Assembly: GCA_946894095.1 (NCBI GenBank)
Contig: OX335655.1
Coordinates: forward strand, 4,030,001-4,094,000
Length of the DNA stretch: 64,000 bases
Origin: Incurvaria masculella
Lineage: Eukaryota > Arthropoda > Insecta > Lepidoptera > Incurvariidae
Reading direction: 5' to 3'
Made by a program: the position numbers and the translations under genes. The notes under the pieces were generated by a model. It was not told the DNA's origin. It saw only the letters and a list, made by a program, of their open reading frames with translations, and searched no databases. Positions 61,201 through 64,000 of the stretch are shown piece by piece; the stretch's first letter is position 1, and every line of letters begins with the position of its first letter.

Positions 61201-63797
61201 AAGGCACTTGACGATCTTCTGCTGCGTCTGAGGGTCGAGGTGCAGGTGATAGGGCGCCAGGCTCGCCAGCACGGGCAGCACGTGGCCGTGGAAGTCCGAG
61301 TGGCCCAGCTTGGTGCCCGGCGGCAGTCGCAAACTCTCCGGCAGGTGGGGTATCAGGTTATCGGAACATGTCGCTCGAATGTATGACAAAGGAACAAACC
61401 TAGACCGAACTTGATAAGGCACTTGACGATCTTCTGCTGCGTCTGAGGGTCGAGGTGCAGGTGATAGGGCGCCAGGCTCGCCAGCACGGGCAGCACGTGG
61501 CCGTGGAAGTCCGAGTGGCCCAGCTTGGTGCCTGGCGGCAGTCGCAAACTCTCCGGCAGGTTCAGGGACTTGTCTGTCACCTGGTCACAGGGCAACAATG
61601 TTTTAACAAGTGCCACTTTTAAAGTTTTTAATTTTGTGTTTTGTTTTATTTTAGTTTAATTTATTTTAAAGTGTGAGATCCGTTCGGGTGGACAGGGTTC
61701 TGCACAAAACAATTTAACTTATTTAACCTGTATGCAACACGTCCAGTGCCGTGGAAGTAATAGTGCCAGATTCGCTTACGGCACGGACATCTGTGCCACG
61801 ATTATGGGTAGGGCAAACAAGCATTTGGAAATAATACTCTATGAATACATATGCAGTTTGTAGATGACGAACACCAATGGTTTTGTTTAATCTAGCGAGT
61901 TTAGTTGTAATAATCAGCCGAAGCGGTAAGTGATCACATCATTGGAAGTACAATCGTAATGGGAGTGGGTCTGAAATGACTGCATAGCGATTAAGATCCC
62001 AACTAAACTAACCGATTAAATAACTAAATAGAAAAAAGAAATATTTCACGCATTAGTAACACAGATTTTGCTTAAACAAACTTTATTGGCCAAATTGGAA
62101 ATTAAAATTTACCAAGGAGCACAACGCGGAGGCAAGCATGTCGATATCGTTGTTTTGCTTGCTGAGTATGAGCGGCTTGTTCTGCATTACATTGGGGATC
62201 TCCCGCAGCACCATATGCAAGACGGTCCATTCTTTCTCCTGCGTCAGGCACTGGATGATCAAGCGGCACGCCTTGCGGATCGAAACGAACGACGTATTCT
62301 GAAAGAATACAATCTATATGTATAGGTATCACACAAATAACTGAAGCGCACAATACAATCTTAAAAATAGAACGCCACAGTTTCAAAAGCAATCGAGCCG
62401 GATAGAATCTCTCGGTCTTATGGATACAATAACACATGTTTAGTATAGACATGTGCGGCCTCATTGTTTATTGTTTATTCATCATCCACAGGTAGCACAC
62501 TGCACTCGGATGTATCATATTTAATCATTCATTAGCCAGTTCCGCCATTCATCACGGCGAAGAAGAACTGGCAAGAAACTTCGCTGATTTTTTTCAACGT
62601 CCACTTAGTCTAAGTTTACAAATTTGTTTGCCACTGCTTACAGAAATACAGGTTATTGGTACCCGTTTATGTCAATACATTAAATTAATATGAATTCACA
62701 AAAATCTACCATTCACGCCGTATGCAACAGTTCATGACAAATATCGGTTTATTCTGCAAAGTCATGTCCGTCATCTAACATGTTGCCAATTGGAGCAGGC
62801 CAGTCCCCACAAACAGCACCCGTTCACGAGCATCACGCTGGGTCCAGCCATCGCCTCTCTCAACCATATTTTAGGGTAAGAGGTGACCCGAACCAAGCGT
62901 CACCATAAGCAAGGACCTTGGGTGTGAGACAATCATTAGTGAGATTCTTATAATAACAATAAGAGTCTAATACATCGACATTTTATCGCTAATAAGTCCG
63001 GAGAATGCATGGGATCGCAGCCAGCAGTCACTGGCGTACTTGAAGAAGGCCCTCTCACCATTATACAATAAAACTGACAAGCCATCTGCACCCCTTCGCC
63101 CATTCTAAACATCATAACCGTCTGTGTTGTCAGTATTGTAATGAATCCGTGCGGATTAGCGAATCTTTCGTGGACGTTCAGCTATCTTCCACTAAATGTA
63201 GGACTCAGCAGCGCCATGTCATCGACATAACTAATTTTGTCCATACAATTTCCCGCAATGTGACATCCGAAAACGGAGCTGCTGAGGTCCATGATCCTGT
63301 CATTTCTATGAAACATGGAAGAAATATCTAAAGCAACAGGAAAGAGATATCTCCAGAAAAAAAGCCTCTTAAAGTGACAAGTTTTGAGCTTCCAGTGGGA
63401 AGTATGGTGGCGTATTTTCATTGTCACCTATTATTCACGTTAAGTATTGAGTGCACCGTTATCATATTTTTGTAAGTAATATTTTTTTAAGTTTAGTTTT
63501 TATGTGTTGTTTCTTGTTTGTGATATGGGTCCAATATGTTTTTAAAACTGTTTACTGAGTTAGCACTATCACTTATTTCATTTCACTCACTTGGTGCTGG
63601 ACGGGCGCGCTGGGGCTGTGCTGCTTGCCGCCGCCGTCGGCGGGGAGCGGCGCGCCGCCGTCCACGCACACGTACGGGCTGAACACGGGCTTGACGCGCA
63701 GCGCCGCCGCGCCCACCAGCGCGTTGTCCGCCGCATCGTAGCAGAAGCCGATGTGGTAGGACTTGTTTGCGCGCGCCGACAGGAACAGCTCCAAGAT
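26306..63797 (-). CDS. gig: Tsc2 / gigas (tuberin), last 24 coding exons
   Basis: Tuberin, with TSC1, is the GAP that inactivates Rheb and so restrains TORC1. Exons in transcript order: 63797-63591, 62298-62113, 61580-61400, 60727-60572, 59958-59762, 58973-58860, 56372-56200, 54628-54503, 46336-46219, 45490-45329, 44653-44489, 44254-44055, 43160-43049, 42642-42419, 41256-41072, 35078-34936, 32641-32475, 31251-31070, 30080-29965, 29826-29750, 29270-29135, 28412-28272, 27678-27502 and 26509-26306. Total 3849 nt, exactly 1283 codons including stop, with every phase consistent. All introns are GT-AG except the one after 28272, which is GC-AG. Exon 17 could instead begin at 32668, adding 27 nt in frame. 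The 5' exons lie beyond the right edge (human tuberin is about 1800 residues). Confidence 0.95.
26825..27501 (-). repeat. Tandem array of about 176-bp units derived from the penultimate Tsc2 exon
   Basis: The anchor 'gttctgatcgct' (or 'gttctaatcgct') recurs at 26837, 27013, 27189, 27366 and 27541, the last being in the true exon; spacings are 176, 176, 177 and 175. Each unit holds about 140 bp of exon 3' sequence with its GTGAGT donor plus about 35 bp of intron. The copies are broken: a GAG codon has become TAG in three of them, and small indels occur (for example an extra C near 27205 and a deletion near 27450). There is no proper acceptor. Confidence 0.9.
27905..28205 (+). mobile_element. 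SINE, degraded head, nearly complete body
   Basis: Body phrases 'ggaatccatataaaactgtatgtcccc', 'gtaagcccgcctgggt', 'ccatccagttcaatg' and 'atagccatccatgtccaattacgtaaaaaaa' are in order. It lies within the intron that has the GC donor. Confidence 0.65.
28620..28810 (+). mobile_element. SINE body fragment
   Basis: Carries 'ttggatgagtgcatttcgtcac', 'ggtggtagggtaacacc' and 'cgcattggatgaaaagatg'. It lies in the Tsc2 intron between 28412 and 29135. Confidence 0.6.
28910..29128 (+). mobile_element. CR1-like LINE 3' tail
   Basis: Ends an ORF2-like frame (..[14 protein letters not shown], stop near 29020), followed by 'gacgcatcagcatatgctgcctgtc', a variant of the family stem-loop, and an (AAATA)n end at about 29108-29127. 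Confidence 0.6.
29315..29648 (+). mobile_element. tRNA-headed SINE, nearly complete
   Basis: The head has 'gaggtctggatacaaatccatcccg'. The body 'ttggataagtgcttttcgtcac', 'ggtagggttgagcccgcc' and 'gggaaggtcctggat' follows, with an end reading 'tattagcatctatgtcagg'. It starts within 50 bases of the acceptor of the Tsc2 exon at 29135-29270, on the opposite strand. Confidence 0.65.
30100..30490 (+). mobile_element. CR1-like LINE 3' end, counterpart of the 4740-5199 copy
   Basis: Encodes ..[20 protein letters not shown].. and [17 protein letters not shown] on the plus strand, with one frame disruption. Then comes the tail 'cacaagtgcactccgagaaaaatg..cgcatcagcttcaag'. It is very similar to 4740-5199 and to the tail at 58250-58320. 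Confidence 0.75.
30495..30790 (+). mobile_element. LINE 3' UTR fragment
   Basis: Shares 'gtacccaagacgataa' and 'aaataaaat..aatatcatagatatgaaca' with 3885-4000 in the raptor intron. It ends with a small palindrome, 'gaacaggcagccaatagctgcctgttc'. Non-coding. Confidence 0.5.
30815..31020 (+). mobile_element. SINE with internal deletion
   Basis: Starts 'caccactttctttctctttcggggttggataagtgca', jumps to 'cattggataaaaagatggtcaaaacggcaa', and ends 'gtattaatcatccatgtccc' close to the donor of the Tsc2 exon at 31070. Confidence 0.65.
31330..31945 (+). mobile_element. LINE 3' UTR with (TTTC)n tail
   Basis: The stretch 'gggacctgcagctcaaaatgctgagctggctta' and 'aataaacgtattttctttctttc' at 31800-31945 looks like a LINE 3' end with a poly(A) signal and terminal simple repeat. 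No coding frame. Confidence 0.5.
31970..32160 (+). other. Coding-like fragment of unknown origin
   Basis: One frame stays open for about 62 codons up to TGA at 32158-32160 (..[20 protein letters not shown], ..[19 protein letters not shown]..). It has high GC and no ATG, and a stop lies just before it. I recognise no family. It could be a retrocopy or transposon gene fragment inside the Tsc2 intron. Confidence 0.3.
32255..32455 (-). mobile_element. tRNA-headed SINE
   Basis: The minus-strand head 'ggctcgtggctcaggggcgta' includes the B-box-like GGATTCGATCCCCGCC. The body start 'ccactttctttctctttcagatttg' follows. It lies directly beside the Tsc2 exon at 32475. Confidence 0.7.
32475..56372 (-). 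CDS. gig: Tsc2 exons 7-17: conserved middle segment and disordered linker
   Basis: The exon at 56372-56200 has [20 protein letters not shown]. The exon at 54628-54503 has [20 protein letters not shown] and the exon at 45490-45329 has [18 protein letters not shown]; both match conserved human tuberin motifs. The rest is low-complexity and Ser/Pro/Gly/Ala-rich, as expected for the phosphorylated linker. It includes a glycine run in the 45490-45329 exon, [12 protein letters not shown] at 43160-43049, [20 protein letters not shown] at 42642-42419, PPPPP at 41256-41072 and [19 protein letters not shown] at 32641-32475. RSNSS and RSKRSNT are basophilic-kinase-like sites and are candidates for Akt/RSK-type control (inference). 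Introns hold the full LINE, a Helitron, an LTR and the TTAGG-joined duplication. Confidence 0.9.
33078..33718 (+). mobile_element. Non-autonomous Helitron
   Basis: The 5' part carries 'gcttaaatctttaaaactac' and 'gcaacggattttgatgcgg', phrases I associate with lepidopteran Helitrons. The 3' end 'cccgtgcgaagccggagcgggccgctagtt' forms a GC-rich hairpin just before a CTAG terminus. A CCG-rich segment at about 33340-33400 may be captured sequence. Confidence 0.65.
33739..34128 (-). mobile_element. Possible solo LTR
   Basis: On the minus strand a TATA-like 'cattatatagtta' is followed about 80 bases later by 'ttcaataaaacg', as in an LTR promoter plus poly(A) signal, and the sequence ends ..CTTCACA. 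I could not find a convincing target duplication, so the boundaries are guesses. Confidence 0.3.
34845..34900 (+). mobile_element. CR1-like LINE 3' stem-loop tail
   Basis: 'catcagtttaaagctgctagtacatc' followed by (AATAAT)-type repeats, the family 3' terminus without any ORF. It lies about 35 bases from the Tsc2 exon at 34936. Confidence 0.55.
35085..35150 (-). mobile_element. CR1-like LINE 3' stem-loop tail
   Basis: (TTA)n then 'gatacactagcagcttttagctgatgcctgca', the reverse complement of the family tail. It begins right at the acceptor side of the Tsc2 exon ending at 35078. Confidence 0.6.
35611..36351 (+). CDS. LINE ORF1 protein: PHD-like zinc finger plus coiled coil
   Basis: 246 residues beginning [13 protein letters not shown]. 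Cys pairs arranged as CxxC..CxxC..CxxC, then CPDC (C4, C7, the [10 protein letters not shown] segment and YLCPDC), form a PHD/RING-like zinc finger in the first 60 residues. A coiled-coil segment follows ([20 protein letters not shown]). A basic, RNA-binding-like C-terminal half comes last ([34 protein letters not shown]). CR1-group LINEs often carry PHD-type ORF1 proteins, which act as nucleic-acid chaperones. The ORF ends AAA AAG TGA, and ORF2 overlaps in the -1 frame. ATG 35611 is preferred because the upstream in-frame start at 35590 is non-ATG. Confidence 0.8.
   Translation: MASCLKCEKKIPKPDEKNPKISCSGCERAVCVKCSGLAATELRVLTLSAPTLRYLCPDCEVGLRALPNLKNLITELKAEIGSLREEIAIMKKSQGLALNLDLVVEEIEERKLRSSNVIVFGIPESTSEDPEQRKREDAGNVERALASLPEPPRPRVLIRLGKPKPGTTAPRPLKLIMAGKRESIHLLKNKGKLPSAVSAKADLTPCQRDKLRRLREELAERVGNGEENITIKYVNNCPKIVQVAKK
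36327..39167 (+). CDS. LINE ORF2: AP-type endonuclease and reverse transcriptase
   Basis: The frame opens after a stop at 36324-36326 and ends at 39167. The endonuclease has the FFYTNLASL strand, [15 protein letters not shown] and SDHLVL motifs at about residues 10-230. The reverse transcriptase has [53 protein letters not shown] and the catalytic YADD. A C-terminal region with [11 protein letters not shown] and [19 protein letters not shown] follows. The first ATG in frame (36405) lies after the endonuclease's conserved Asn, so initiation there would lose an active-site residue. Expression by frameshift or readthrough from ORF1 is more likely. Confidence 0.88.
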   Translation, partial: DSASCKKVISSNICNLTFFYTNLASLMAKFDLFLIEINYKKPTCIIITETHLSSAITDSIVNIPGYSLFRQDRGGGKKWGGVAMYVCSYYQNNAPVIARRNDTYHRNKALWLDLQFGEFKLLLGGVYRPTHYTLEESDIQLFDVIHEAAESNTTLIMGDFNLPDISWPLKTTDGYNLLTSKFIQMYTDSNLEQLVTHPTRKRNNEESLFDLVMCNDSKLCTKIEHHANIGKSDHLVLIATVQIILTNSHQNIVNPRPNYLKADYEAINTSLRKVNIANNEHTEVIASWDEFRSTTKQILSTHIPISKPNKVSENKPWINKEIIYLADKKKKLWKLYQLNRSAEAYAAYRKINNNTVAMTRRARQVFETQIVDNGPKAFYGYIRKQLSSKVGIPPALRAQNSEIVTDNQEVSNIFAQQFLKSYVRESNDVMPKICIPRIESSLETVEFSAVAVNKALNSFRDNTAMGPDGLPAIFLKRCSAELSNRLAHIMTLSFENGKLPTDWKEAIVTPIYKKGDKLDPANYRPISLTSIVCKIMEKIITEKIRSFLSQENVILDEQHGFVPRRSTVTNLLECLNKWTLEWDEKNPIDVIYLDYEKAFDRVPIKRLLLKLEHFGLRGNLLLWLKDFLKDRTFRVRVGEEVSDPYNVLSGVPQGSVVGPVIFGLFLTDLRAIIKLNFSLYADDTKFFANPIIAQNQIQCTLDDIIEWTREWLLSLNASKCTVLHIGPKNRHLQYFINGNIVEEVTSQRDLGVTIANNFKWETHIMEVVKRANSLLYMIRKAFSYITAELFLKLYKTYVRPILEYAFQIWSPYLQKDIDILERVQRRATKMIVHLKHQEYEQRLRALKLTPLHERRQRGDLIEVYKILNNYYSTSKLNEMFAINTLTHLRGHSLKLNHSSSRTNPRKHFLCNRVVHSWNQLPQEVISAKTVNGFKNLLDKYKYENRP
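36342..36348 (+). promoter_or_regulatory. Candidate -1 ribosomal frameshift site (A AAA AAG)
   Basis: The heptamer is in the correct register of ORF1 (36343 starts a codon), directly before the ORF1 stop TGA. A -1 slip continues into ORF2 as GTG ATA TCT. A stop-restart mechanism is the alternative. Confidence 0.5.
39285..39485. repeat. Inverted repeat beside the LINE insertion
   Basis: 'gcgctgacagtgctcag' (39286) and 'ctgagcactgtcagcgc' (about 39402) are inverted copies. 'ggaccaactgtattcacg..tttgagcgcaattcgga' (about 39425-39470) is an inverted relative of 35232-35272 on the other side of the LINE. It is probably an older palindromic element into which the LINE inserted. Confidence 0.55.
39800..39925 (+). 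mobile_element. SINE body fragment
   Basis: 'atggtcaaagcgaagacgaaaaatttaccgtgttttccatccagttcaa' matches the SINE body; head and tail are missing. Confidence 0.45.
39940..40335 (-). mobile_element. LINE fragment, ORF2 C-terminus of a second family
   Basis: The minus frame 40335-39997 begins [15 protein letters not shown] and continues [17 protein letters not shown].., the typical post-RT region (LQK.AIR.I....... PLF..L..L.) of another CR1/Jockey-group LINE. An (ATT)n tail lies at about 39938-39967. Confidence 0.65.
40375..40999 (-). mobile_element. CR1-like LINE, ORF2 C-terminal third with tail
   Basis: The minus frame 40995-40468 is 175 codons homologous to the end of ORF2 at 38630-39167 ([48 protein letters not shown]). 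The 3' tail at 40375-40440 has 'ggctagcagctttaagctgatgcg' and (ATT)n. The coding part is intact but 5' truncated. Confidence 0.85.
41020..41071 (-). mobile_element. SINE 3' end abutting a Tsc2 splice donor
   Basis: 'aaaattagccatccatgtc' at about 41048-41067 is the SINE 3' terminal phrase. It directly flanks the donor (gtccga) of the Tsc2 exon ending at 41072. Confidence 0.4.
41570..42418. other. Tsc2 intron, nothing recognised
   Basis: AT-rich DNA between exons 41256 and 42419 with scattered short frames. No family or structured repeat could be assigned. Confidence 0.3.
43355..43720. mobile_element. LINE 3' UTR fragment interrupted by a palindromic MITE
   Basis: 43355-43490 and 43664-43720 together match 62462-62645 (both start 'ttgtttattgtttattcatc' and continue 'ccacttag..tttaca..tttgccactgcttaca'). 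The intervening 43494-43663 is the inverted counterpart of the MITE at 13700-13900, flanked by TTAG on both sides. Confidence 0.7.
43925..44030 (-). repeat. Interspersed repeat fragment of the 'gggttccgtacc' family
   Basis: 'ctgtgacagacggacggacggac' and 'agtaaaaaccctaaaaac' are the reverse complement of the family phrase. It lies next to the Tsc2 exon at 44055. Confidence 0.4.
44690..44890 (-). mobile_element. Helitron-like 3' end
   Basis: On the minus strand it ends '..cccgatcggagccgggtaactcagctagta', a GC-rich hairpin before CTAG. Internal text ('cgaattattgcttgga', 'ttccccatacaaacttttat') resembles 60815-61045. Confidence 0.55.
45556..45720 (-). mobile_element. CR1-like LINE 3' tail
   Basis: (TTA)n, then 'cactagcagctttaagctgatgcgt', then 'gagtgcactt', then a remnant of the ORF2 end. 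It lies beside the Tsc2 exon at 45490. Confidence 0.65.
46337..49496. other. Large Tsc2 intron, left part
   Basis: Mostly AT-rich, with no exon matching tuberin. A GC-rich island at about 47400-47730 has overlapping frames in several phases, none of which I recognise. It may be a fragment of a retroelement or a captured exon. No other structure was seen. Confidence 0.3.
49502..50033. mobile_element. DNA element with GTGGCCC termini
   Basis: The left end 'gtggcccaacccggcgggact' and right end 'tgagcgggatggcccacct' are imperfect inverted repeats enclosing about 500 bp. Related, more degraded copies are at 5508 and 6712. No transposase frame. Confidence 0.6.
50105..50263 (-). mobile_element. LINE 3' tail
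   Basis: (TTTA)n at 50118-50134 followed by 'gtttattgcactc' and 'ggtacaacttaatgccggaggcattttctaccagtctacc'. This looks like a short LINE 3' end in minus orientation. Confidence 0.45.
50264..52302 (+). repeat. 2077-bp tandem duplication, copy 1
   Basis: From 'aggaaacataattcctacac' to 'gggtaagattaggttagg' this is repeated at +2077 with almost no differences. It contains MITE-A interrupted by a 5S-headed SINE and by MITE-B. It lies in the Tsc2 intron between exons 46336 and 54503. Confidence 0.9.
51176..52256. mobile_element. MITE-A with nested SINE and MITE-B insertions (copy 1)
   Basis: The outer ends match the intact MITE-A at 14247-14603. The 5S-headed SINE (about 51381-51757, minus) splits it after 'gttgag'. 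MITE-B (about 51793-52160, ends 'gttccgacccat' / 'atgggtcggaac', with further inverted arms 'gtattgcactttaagcc' / 'ccttaaagtgcaatac') splits it again after 'caaatgtta'. The same structure is at 53253-54333. Confidence 0.8.
52294..52343 (+). repeat. Interstitial telomeric repeat, (TTAGG)10
   Basis: Exactly ten uninterrupted TTAGG units, the canonical insect telomere repeat, at the junction between the two 2077-bp copies. The far end of copy 2 (54371-54379) keeps only TTAGGTTAG. Confidence 0.95.
52341..54379 (+). repeat. 2077-bp tandem duplication, copy 2
   Basis: Nearly identical to copy 1. One difference noticed is gt/gc at about 51839/53916. It ends in 'attaggttag' and is followed by a 14-base palindrome, 'ttgcgagctcgcaa'. 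Its MITE-A/SINE/MITE-B contents are the same as in copy 1. Confidence 0.9.
54885..55260 (-). mobile_element. tRNA-headed SINE, best full-length copy
   Basis: On the minus strand: 'gagcctagtggcgcggggac' head, 'gaggcccgggttcaataccaact' (B box GGTTCAATA), 'gcaccactgtctttctctttcag', the body, and the end 'ggtattagccatccatgtta'. A good reference for the family. Confidence 0.8.
55609..56123 (-). mobile_element. Solo LTR (Gypsy-type), 515 bp
   Basis: Begins TGTTATGCGGG and ends GGCTCGTAACA in plus orientation, flanked by the 4-bp duplication ATAT (55605-55608 and 56124-56127). On the minus strand a TATA box ('gatataaaatgcg') and a poly(A) signal ('ttataaataaagg') lie in LTR order. An AT-rich 4-bp target is usual for Gypsy elements. 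It lies about 75 bp from the donor of the Tsc2 exon at 56200. No internal viral genes are present. Confidence 0.75.
56447..57500 (+). mobile_element. Defective CR1-like LINE copy with the RT core deleted
   Basis: Starts at the RT ([40 protein letters not shown]), then jumps near 56620 past the catalytic region to the thumb part ([20 protein letters not shown]). A TAA interrupts it at 56881-56883. It continues through 57399 and ends with the stem-loop tail 'cgcatcagctttaagctgctagt' and (AAT)n. The YADD segment is missing. Confidence 0.85.
57506..58320 (+). mobile_element. Second CR1-like LINE fragment, 3' truncated
   Basis: The frame to 58245 covers the RT core from [15 protein letters not shown] to [38 protein letters not shown], and FADD in place of YADD. 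It then stops abruptly and joins a family 3' tail (58250-58320), so ORF2's C-terminus is deleted. Confidence 0.85.
58321..58440 (-). mobile_element. CR1-like LINE 3' tail in opposite orientation
   Basis: (ATT)n then 'ggctagcagctttaagctgatgcgc', tail-to-tail with the preceding copy and giving a palindromic junction near 58322-58345. It resembles 40375-40440. Confidence 0.65.
58489..58770 (-). other. Unrecognised coding-like fragment
   Basis: The minus frame reads ..[20 protein letters not shown], then ..[20 protein letters not shown], ending ..VKVDWW stop at 58489. It has several Cys and no clear start. It may be a retropseudogene or transposon piece; it does not match tuberin. Confidence 0.3.
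58860..63797 (-). CDS. gig: Tsc2 exons 1-6 of this window: tuberin-type helical core
   Basis: These six exons encode the conserved alpha-helical scaffold of tuberin. Recognisable stretches are [50 protein letters not shown] then [70 protein letters not shown] and [12 protein letters not shown]. They follow my memory of human tuberin closely (VPLLEFLSTLARLP.., SLPYTNPS.FN.Y.V.LAHHVIA.WF..CRLPFRKDFVPFI). The serine-rich end after RMR resembles the start of the tuberin phospho-region. The 61580-61400 exon is partly duplicated in the next intron. Confidence 0.93.
59302..59677. mobile_element. TTAA-flanked palindromic MITE, copy 2 (376 bp)
   Basis: Same length and structure as 15932-16307, with scattered substitutions. 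TTAA lies at 59302-59305 and 59674-59677. It sits about 85 bp from the donor of the Tsc2 exon at 59762. Confidence 0.8.
60180..60395 (+). mobile_element. SINE, 3' half
   Basis: 'gtggttcggattctgcaggt', 'cccatgttttccatccagttcaatgtagcc', 'gtaaggtcctggcatgg' and 'ggtattagccacccatattcggtcac', in Tsc2 intron. Confidence 0.65.
60815..61050 (+). mobile_element. Helitron-like element
   Basis: Begins 'attcgaaagtcactctgtctgtctg' and ends 'gacattgtcccgagcggagccaggtacctcagctagtt', a short GC hairpin then CTAG. It is the same family as 44690-44890. Confidence 0.55.
61097..61560 (-). repeat. 215-bp tandem duplication covering part of a Tsc2 exon
   Basis: Units 61097-61311 and 61312-61526 are nearly identical (difference at 'tcatcgg' / 'ttatcgg'), and a third partial unit runs 61527-61560. 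The true exon is 61580-61400. The second, exon-like segment (61345-61185) keeps the donor but lacks the first 20 exon bases and any acceptor, so it is probably not spliced in. Confidence 0.88.
61620..62112. other. Tsc2 intron, nothing recognised
   Basis: AT-rich intron between exons 62113 and 61580; no repeat or frame assigned. Confidence 0.3.
62460..62650. mobile_element. LINE 3' UTR fragment (uninterrupted relative of 43355-43720)
   Basis: Matches 43355-43490 plus 43664-43720 continuously and so shows the empty site of the MITE inserted there. Confidence 0.6.
62651..63590. other. Tsc2 intron, nothing firmly recognised
   Basis: There is no exon. About 62755-63110 is moderately GC-rich with phrases like a retroelement 3' region, but I cannot name it. 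Confidence 0.3.
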
Positions 63798-63805
63798 CTG
63801 GAATT

Positions 63806-63955
63806 GTAGAACAGAGTTGTAGAGGACTGGAACAAACTCCTCAAACTCCTGTCCTCAGGGAACATAATTAACGCAAATAATGTTAGTCAATTTAAAAACT
63901 ATCTGTACACTCAGTTAAACTACTTGTTTAAGAATTCTTTTAGACCGTGTAAATA
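63806..63955 (+). mobile_element. CR1-like LINE ORF2 terminal fragment
   Basis: The plus frame reads NRVVEDWNKLLKLL.., VSQFKNYLYTQLNYL.. and stops at about 63953, the NRVV.SWN.LP..VV.A..VN.FKN.LD type of ending. It begins immediately beside the Tsc2 exon acceptor at 63797. Confidence 0.6.
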
Positions 63956-64000
63956 GCCAAAACTGACATTCTCAGGCTGCGATAAACAGTCCTAACAGAA

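Overview
The window is nuclear DNA from an insect, most likely a moth or butterfly. Split, GC-rich coding exons with GT-AG introns sit in AT-rich DNA packed with SINEs, CR1/Jockey-type LINEs, MITEs and Helitrons. A run of the insect telomere repeat TTAGG and repeat types common in Lepidoptera point the same way. The species cannot be named from sequence alone, and no database search was run.

Host genes, left to right. (1) 389-11948 (+): the 3' part of raptor, the mTORC1 scaffold subunit, as 11 coding exons encoding the C-terminal WD40 propeller (452 residues); its 5' part lies left of the window. (2) 17993-19190 (-): a complete two-exon TPRKB/CGI121 gene (175 aa, KEOPS tRNA t6A complex). (3) 21554-21895 (+): mitochondrial ribosomal protein S33. 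(4) 22237-22554 (-): an unrecognised small single-pass membrane protein. (5) 23266-23709 (-): a secreted serine-protease-homologue first exon with no further exons in view. (6) 26306-63797 (-): the last 24 coding exons (1282 residues) of Tsc2/gigas (tuberin), with the whole Rap-type GAP domain; its 5' part lies right of the window. I rebuilt the raptor and Tsc2 models exon by exon. All codon phases join without a frameshift, and one Tsc2 intron is GC-AG.

The biological theme is growth control. Raptor is the core TORC1 subunit, and Tsc2 is the GAP that switches off Rheb and thereby TORC1. They lie tail to tail about 14 kb apart, with translation-related genes (t6A synthesis, mitoribosome) between them.

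Most of the rest is mobile DNA. An almost intact two-ORF CR1-like LINE (about 35.5-39.3 kb) sits in a Tsc2 intron, with many 5'-truncated relatives sharing a 3' stem-loop tail. One SINE body occurs with two different heads, tRNA-like and 5S-rRNA-like. Two 376-bp TTAA-flanked palindromic MITEs match in length. A 2077-bp tandem duplication carrying nested MITE and SINE insertions is joined by exactly ten TTAGG repeats. Tsc2 also contains two tandem duplications of its own exon sequence: a five-unit 176-bp array around the penultimate exon, and a 215-bp duplication around the 61.4-61.6 kb exon.

No prokaryote-like system, CRISPR array or gene cluster is present. The most unusual items are the exon-derived arrays, the TTAGG-joined duplication, the two-headed SINE family and a likely -1 frameshift (A AAA AAG) joining the LINE ORFs.
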